Positions 43,738 to 50,404 of a stretch of 50,404 nt of DNA are shown here, piece after piece. Source of the stretch: Krasilnikovozyma curviuscula (taxonomy: Eukaryota > Basidiomycota > Tremellomycetes > Cystofilobasidiales > Mrakiaceae). Location: NCBI GenBank assembly GCA_014825775.1, contig MVAQ01000157.1, positions 1 to 50,404 on the forward strand, read 5' to 3'. The position numbers were made by a program, and so were the translations under genes. Under the pieces are notes generated by a model. The model worked only from the letters and a program-made list of their open reading frames with translations. It made no database searches and was not told the DNA's origin. The number at the start of each line of letters is the position of its first letter. Within the stretch, counting starts at the first letter, position 1.

Positions 43738-46700
43738 CTAAAACAATGTTCTACAAAGAGGGCAACTACTTGAGTGAGACGTATTGAACCACTGTAAATC
43801 CCAATGTCAGACGGACGGGTTTGTGTGCGACGCAAGCAAGAAGGGTTTTATTACTTACCTTGTACAAGCAAGAAGCGTGGAAAGTATTTTTGCAGGTTTT
43901 GCAGGTTCTGTTCGGTAATGTACGATCAGTGACGCTGATGATGCTGTGGAAACAAGGAAATTGGGTGAGAAACCAGAAGATTGAGTGGAACTCAGTCAAC
44001 ATTGCACTTACGAGTAGCACTGGGACGAGCAGTCGATAAGAAACAAATTGAAGACATGAACCGTCAGCAAACCACACCGAGAACAGCACCTTGAATAACT
44101 ACTGACGATCGCACAATCCACAACTCCATCGAAATGTAGCGTGACGTTTCTCTTGAAAAGCATCAATGCATCTAATAGCAAGCCGTCCTGTTGAACAATG
44201 AATCGTAGCATGTCAGGTCCGATATCCACTGGTGAAGATAGACGTTCAGAGACCTCACTCACTCTAGATGTGACTATCTGTTGTATAGCAAGTAACCATG
44301 CTCTCCACTTGTGTTCAGGCACTCCAACTCTTCTGAGGTCTCTAACCTCAACTCCGTGCAGAGGGTAGTCCGAGGGTAATTTGACAGATATTTCCATGGG
44401 CTGTTCGTCGATGATGTAAGAGAGAACGATCTCGTTCACCGATGGGAAGATTTTGACGCTCAGGGTGTCGTCTTGAAGTTGAGATATGGCGTCCGGGTGA
44501 CGTAGAGTTGAGAGTTCGTGTTCTACTATGACCGAAGACATATGTTTACTGGTGAAGGACGCCGTCGCCATGGACAACTGGCGATCTTTGCAGTCAATCC
44601 ACCAGGTCCTGATCAAAGACTTGGAAAAATAAAATAAAAAACATAAGTAAATGCAATTCGATTAAAATATGAGAAAATTAGGAACGGCACAACATACTGG
44701 AATCGAGATGAGAGACTGGTAAAATGTGTGGGCAGCAAAAACCTCCACAGACGGTGAACAGTCAGGGTCGTAAGCTAAGCAAAGTTAACTATGATCAGTA
44801 TGGAAGCGTTGCAAAACCAGAATTTGCAGCGTACCTTCGAGAATGAACTCATCTACCGCCCAAGGAGTAACGTCAAAGGGCCGAGAGCCCACTTCGGCAA
44901 TGTCCAAGATTCCGAATATTATGGGAAGAAAACTGTTGCCAATCAGATCCAAGTTCCTTAACTGTTCTATGTAGTTTGCTTTCATCTTGAACGTCTGCAG
45001 TACGAGCATCATGGCATTCCTTAGATCAGCTTGAGTCGAGCGACGATGCATGCACATTGACAGCTTACCGAGTCTGCAAAGAAAGCGAAAATCAAGTTCC
45101 AAACCAGGAGGAAGGTTGACTAAAAAAAATTCTTTCAATGATTTCGATTCGGTGAAAGAAAGCACACATTGCTCGTACTCACTGCATGTTCTACTTCTAA
45201 CGCAGATGGATCATTCGGCGAAGGAAGAGTTCCCAAGATTCCCAACAGCTTCGTAGGCAACTTGATTTCAGGAGGGTTCTCTGTTTCAACCTCAGACTCC
45301 AACACCAGGTCTCTCGTACGATTCTTGACCATTCGTTTGAGCACTCTGAAAGCAGTGACTTGCACGTCTAGCATGGAATCCTCCAGCAGAGCGAACAGCT
45401 ATCAACAAGAAGGGAATAGTGAGATTGCATTTCGAGGAGCTCAAAGTATCGTCAGCTGCTCTCACTGATTCCATGGACGAAGAGCTCAACAGTGCTTCTG
45501 GAAGCTCCTCGACTAGATCGATTAACATGAATCGACACCGACGAAGCGGCTCAGTAAGAGGTTCTACCAGACGGTCGAAAATAAATCGATGATAAATCTT
45601 TGCTGTAACAATCTTGTTAAAGTGTTGGAACCTACCAATTTTAGTCTCGAAAAGTTTGAGAGCGATCTGCAGGGAGGCTTCTGATCTCTTCTTCCAAGTT
45701 TCTTTGAGTGATTTATTTGAAGAAGACAAATCACGTATCTCAAGCAGGAGACGTAGTGAGTGAGCCATAGCGCCAAGAGAGCTCGATTCCCTATAGTCGA
45801 CGGACTGATAATGGAGAAATGTCAGAAAGCTCGGGGCGATCAATGAATGAGATGGGTGCGTACATCTAAATTTGCTTCAACCATGTCAAACAAGAAATCC
45901 CAATGGTGTCCTGGCTCATTTTGTACGATAGGGGCGAGGTATAAGAATAACTCGACAACTCTCACATCAATTTCTTCGTTTAAGTCCAAGTCTTCTTCCT
46001 CCGATGTGAGCCACGTTTCCATGGTCTGCATAAGCATGACGGTTCTTCGTTCTGGAAGAAAGACCACAGGACTGTCAAGAGGAGGTGCTACAGCCAAGAG
46101 GTGACGCAAAAGTTGAAGGCCATCCGAGTTCGCGCCGTTAGGAGGAACGCCAGTGATACGAGATGCTAACTCATTTCTGAAGCGATCTAGAGCTGGCGAC
46201 TCTTCCAATGTCTCCTTGATAGCATAAGCAATACTGAGCGAAAGAAGAGGAACTAGGAAAGCACAGAGACATCGTTAGAACAGAAAATACAGGTTCTAAA
46301 ACCGGGTATGAACACGTTACATTTGTCCAAAACAGACCTAGAAAGTCTAAACCAAAAGTCTGCATCTTCAGAAGAAGCAGAGCTATACCTCAAAGTTCCA
46401 GCCAATATATCTCTCAGAAGTCGAGGGGCGAATATGTCGTGTTGTGAAGAGATACTGGTCACCAACCCAGAAACGAGAGCCCAAAGCTCTCCAGATCCTT
46501 GAGAACCAGATTTTAGCAGAAGAGAGCAAGTATCTGCGTGCCACGTAGACGGTAAAGAGCTGGCCAATGATGATAGGCACGATGACTGCAGAGTATCCAC
46601 TGCCTGACCAATTTCTTCCAACTGCGTGTTACTAATGCTTCCCTTTTTGAAGAAGACCGCTCCCGATCCAGGAACATATAGTTCATCTTTTGCAGATTGA

Positions 46701-49700
46701 CCAAATAGTAAGACGAGCTCGAACAACTTCATATCTTGACGTATCATCGTTCGTTCGGATGAAACGAGCTCCAAAATTGCTAACAACACTCGGCCGGCGC
46801 TGGAGTATCCCGCAAGATCGTATTCGACAACAAATTTGCTCAAGATAGGAGGGTGAGATGGGATGAGGGGGTCGAGGGTCGATAAAGAAGGATCGTAAGA
46901 AAGCCGAGAATGGACATCGCCCGAAAATGTCCCTAGGTCAGGGACGAACTGTGATACCGCCCAAACGGTCGAGAACTCGTTTCTAGACCTCGGAGCAAAT
47001 CTTCCGACTGTTTCCATAGAAACCACAACTTCATGTGGGCTAAAGTGACAATGGATCAGCCGACAAAGTGGGAGTCCAGTGAGGATGGAACTGACCTAAG
47101 CAGCGAATTTGTGTCTGTCAGCTTTGATTTCAAATTTGAGATCAGGTCGTCACTCAAGGCCGTCCACACAAGATCTGGACGACTCGAAAAAGAGCTCCAC
47201 ACTCTACCACAAACTTGCGCAACTTCTTTATCGAATGCGGAGGCGGCAGCCAAAGTACCAGGCCACACCACGGCACCGTCGAAGATTGCACATAAAAGTT
47301 TTCTACCTTCAATCGACTGCGTGAACTTCTCCGGTTGTAGCTGAATGAAAGGCTCGATAAGAGAGAGCGCCTGTTTGACTGATTGATCTTCCTCCGATTG
47401 CTGCGTACTGAGCAGCTTGGACATGAAAGGGGCTATGCCTGATGCTATCCGCTGGAGCTGTAGTTCAACAACATCCTCCGATATGAATGGCCCTGAGAGC
47501 AGCATTAGAGACTTAGCGTTTACCAACTCGTGAGTTTGGGAAGGTCGCCACTCACTTGGCTTCAAAGCAATGGCTTGTAGCACCGCGACCTCATCTTTTG
47601 ACCCATTTCCTTTCAAAACTTTGTTGACCAACTTCTCAACTGGGACATCCAGTTGGTGATCTTCGGAGGGTTGTATATTTGAAACAAAGGAATCTTGGTC
47701 CGTCAACAATGGAAGAAGGACTGAAATGCTCAGTGAATTCTGAGAAATTGCGGAGCAAAGTTCATTAAAAGTAGCCTGACATCGAACATTATCTTCTTGA
47801 AGCCACTTGAAATAAGTTTTGTAGAGCGAGGCGAAAGAAACGTTGCCAAATAGATTGACACCGCCAGCCTTATCGCCGTTGAGGAGGTTGTCGAACAGCT
47901 AGCATACAGAGCAGTACAACTTCAATACAATATCACGCTGCACCAGATTTTGATTGTAGATCCACTTACCTCCTTGAGACTATCATTCTGGCGTAGTGTT
48001 ACGCCCAACATAGAGTCTTGACACATACCACACAACAATTCAACTTTTGCTTCGGCGTTTTGCCTGGACTGTTCATCCAAGGTACCTTCCTGGAGCATGC
48101 AATTCAACGCGACCAATACGGCTTCAGCACAGTCTGAAACCAGCAAGTTGCATTCCTTCTGAAGCTCCGGAGGGGTATTCTCCATCAACCTACAAAGAAT
48201 AGGACAGAGCGTTGGGAAGGAGATGCCATCGGCTGCTGGGGATGTTTGGGTGAACATTGCCAGCGTCGATGTCCTTATAGCGGTCCAGGCGGTAGTTGCG
48301 AGATCTATAAACAAGAGGCCAAAGTTAACGAAGTCATGATCATGACGAAACCACGTTATAACCCTTACCTGAATCCAACGCAACCAACCGCTCCAGCCTC
48401 AAAGCAACAATCGGTACCTCTGCGGCAGCTTCATAATCATTAAGTGCGACCTTCCTGCCTCTAAGAGATCTCCCCTTCCCTATTTTCATGATGCCTTCCT
48501 CCCATGCTCTCTCAAACTGATCTTCAACTACCTCGATAGCTGTGGCTCTCCTTAGGTCACCATCTCCAGTGCTATCTGGGGAGTTGAAACGAAGAACTTT
48601 ACCCGCAATGTAGACGCAGCATTCCAACACCGACGCCAAGAATGCTTGAAAATGGGTTTGTCCACGCCCAGAAGATTGTGCAGTAAACAGGAATGCAGAA
48701 GGAGCGGCCCAGAAGGATTCGAAAAGCGACTGCATGGTGGAGCTTCTCAGAGGCAGAACATCTTCGGGTATCGTTGAGATGATGACCAGGACACAAGGAT
48801 ATCCATTGAGAGGTTCACCTTGACAGCCAGTCTTTAAGAAGTCAAGGAAGTTGTTGTATGCTGACAACACTGCTTTTGTTGATGAAGGTGACAGCTCGTC
48901 GAGTTGCTCTTCTTCTTCATTGTCTTCGTTGTCTTCCTCATCTTCGACGCCATCTTCTTGCGCATCTACTCTTTCTAGAGTCCAGCTGGTCGGGAATTCT
49001 AGGCCAATACAAATAAATTAGACTGGATGGAATGTGAGGAGACTAAGAACGACAAAACCCTTACTGGTGAGGTAAAGTAGAAGTGGCTCCCACATCGAGT
49101 TCAGGGTCGTAGGATCGGTCTCGTTCCAGGCTGATCGATGGATTGTAATTGCTAGTTGTGGGAAAATTTCTGATATGCAGTCTTTAGATTAAGTAACCGT
49201 CAATGTCTAAATTAGCTTCTCGAGAAGTTTGCTACATGGAATACTAGTGAACTCACCAAACCATCGAGTCAAACAGATGTCCAATGCATCCCAAGCTACT
49301 TGGCGGATCAAGATGTTGTCAACTCCGAGTGACGGCTCTGTTGCGCCCCATGGCATTCGGGCTTTCGAGGACGAGACCAGGGCTGACCAGAGGTACGGGT
49401 TCTGTATCAGCGACGAGATTGGTGTAGGAAGAGCATTGGTGTCCGACTCTTTTGGAAGGGCTATATTGGAAATAAAAGGAGTTTAACTTTCAGTTTGAGG
49501 CTATAAACCCTTATGACAAGGTGGGAGCGCGACCCACTCTTCAGCAGCCAGGTCAACGCCATGAACCCGCCGACTTTGATCCTGCTCAGCACTTCCACTG
49601 ACTCATCAACATCTTCATCATCATCATCTTTCTTGTGACTTTCATTTTCCTTAATGGTCACTCGACTTTTGACACTCGCCTTAGAATTGGGTATCACAGG

Positions 49701-50404
49701 GACGAATGACTTTGTGGGTGGATAGATAGAGTCGTACACGCCTCTTGAGTTGAATATAGATTCGGAAATGTACTCCATTATGGATTCCAGGTAAGGCCTG
49801 ATGTTGAATTTGTTGTAAGTTGATTCGTCCGTGGAGTTGGAAGAGTCCTTGGTGGGTTCGTAGAGCTCACTGTCGTCCGCATCTCCCCAGAAGTTAAATA
49901 TTTCGAAAGGGTTTGTTTTGGATTGACGAGGGAGTGTCTGTAATGAGGCTACTATCCAGGAGCCCAAAAGGTTTCTGTACTGGGTCGGTGGAAGATAGGC
50001 GATTGGCGAGAGAATCGATCGGTGTGATTGCAAGATTCGATGATGGAGCGAAAGGGCTGGTGCAGCGTGAGAAGGTGACACCAGCAGAGATGGGAGAGTG
50101 TGCAGCTAGTAACGGGCGAGCAGAGAGAAGGTGAAAGTCCAATCAGTTCTCATTCCTCCAGCTCGATGCAAACAACTTTTTTTTTCTCACCCAAACTGGG
50201 CCAGCCAGCTCCAACGCTCCAGCTTTATCATCCTCCCCATTCAAAGCTTGTAACCTCCACTGATCCAGTTCGTCGATGGCCCTTTTCCTGGTGACGGTGT
50301 CCTTCTTGGCGAGCTTCCTCAGGATAATGACGAGTTCGGAGGGCAGGACGGACGCCAGGCCCTGGTCGTCCAGTGGGTTGGGAGGTGGGGGAGGTGGTTT
50401 AGGC
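43738..50404 (-). CDS. LTN1: Listerin, E3 ubiquitin ligase of ribosome quality control (5' partial)
   Basis: Nineteen exons: >50404..50191, 50105..49538, 49460..49257, 49169..49065, 48998..48369, 48304..47970, 47898..47096, 47039..46321, 46252..45864, 45804..45466, 45398..45183, 45119..45069, 44994..44835, 44774..44698, 44619..44263, 44187..44107, 44019..44012, 43943..43859, 43791..43738; 1797 residues visible. Ltn1 binds stalled 60S subunits and ubiquitinates the trapped nascent chain. The N-terminal block PSELVIILRKLAKKDTVTRK, then KRAIDELDQW, is typical; the middle is HEAT-like helices. Near the end come TFLLVWNLIFAFFADS, SLIRTWW, PMEISVKLPSDYPLHGVEV, RRVGVPEHKWRAWLL and DALMLFKRNVTLHFDG. 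The RING-CH is complete: CAIC, TCKTCKNTFHASCLYKWF, CPLC. An 8-nt exon (44012-44019) supplies the fourth RING residue, Cys. The 75-nt in-frame segment 44188-44262 is best read as an intron. The start codon lies beyond the window. Confidence 0.94.

Overview
The window looks like nuclear DNA of a basidiomycete fungus, most likely a Tremellomycete (Cryptococcus/Kwoniella-like). The support is: many short introns (mostly 50-100 nt) with GT..AG ends and CTNAC-like branch points, a median of about seven exons per gene, several microexons, short intergenic gaps, and a gene set of yeast-type housekeeping proteins. The genus is inference; no rRNA or tRNA locus was seen to anchor it.

I resolve 18 protein genes, 16 of them on the minus strand. 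Exon structures were built by hand from splice sites, reading-frame phase and family knowledge, and each has a total length consistent with one open frame. Left part (1-8.1 kb): the 3' end of a Git3/Gpr-type G-protein-coupled receptor (+), then minus-strand genes for a GT31-like glycosyltransferase, a secreted M28 aminopeptidase with a GC-AG intron, and a small unknown protein. Middle left (8.8-15.3 kb): a TPR protein of unknown role and a chromodomain/coiled-coil protein ending in a C2H2-like finger. Middle (15.6-31.5 kb): tafazzin, ATP synthase subunit g, mitochondrial ribosomal protein uL11m, an NmrA-like oxidoreductase homologue, a heat-shock factor, the DEAD-box helicase Has1, the Rim2 mitochondrial pyrimidine-nucleotide carrier and, divergently, RNA polymerase III subunit Rpc25. 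Right part (31.7-41.0 kb): the FYVE protein Pep7/Vac1, a second chromodomain protein of 17 exons, and a probable mitochondrial ribosomal protein mL59. Far right (43.7-50.4 kb): almost all of the RQC ubiquitin ligase listerin (Ltn1), whose start lies beyond the window.

Between mL59 and Ltn1 is the only gene-poor stretch, about 2.7 kb. It holds a 0.93-kb foldback element with roughly 190-bp inverted arms and no credible ORF, eight TCGCGA palindromes within about 530 bp, a 39-bp tandem repeat and a GC-alternating tract. This is the best candidate for something undescribed.

The genes do not form one pathway. Recurring themes are mitochondrial function (Taz1, Atp20, uL11m, Rim2, mL59), ribosome making and quality control (Has1, Ltn1, Rpc25) and chromatin reading (two chromodomain proteins).
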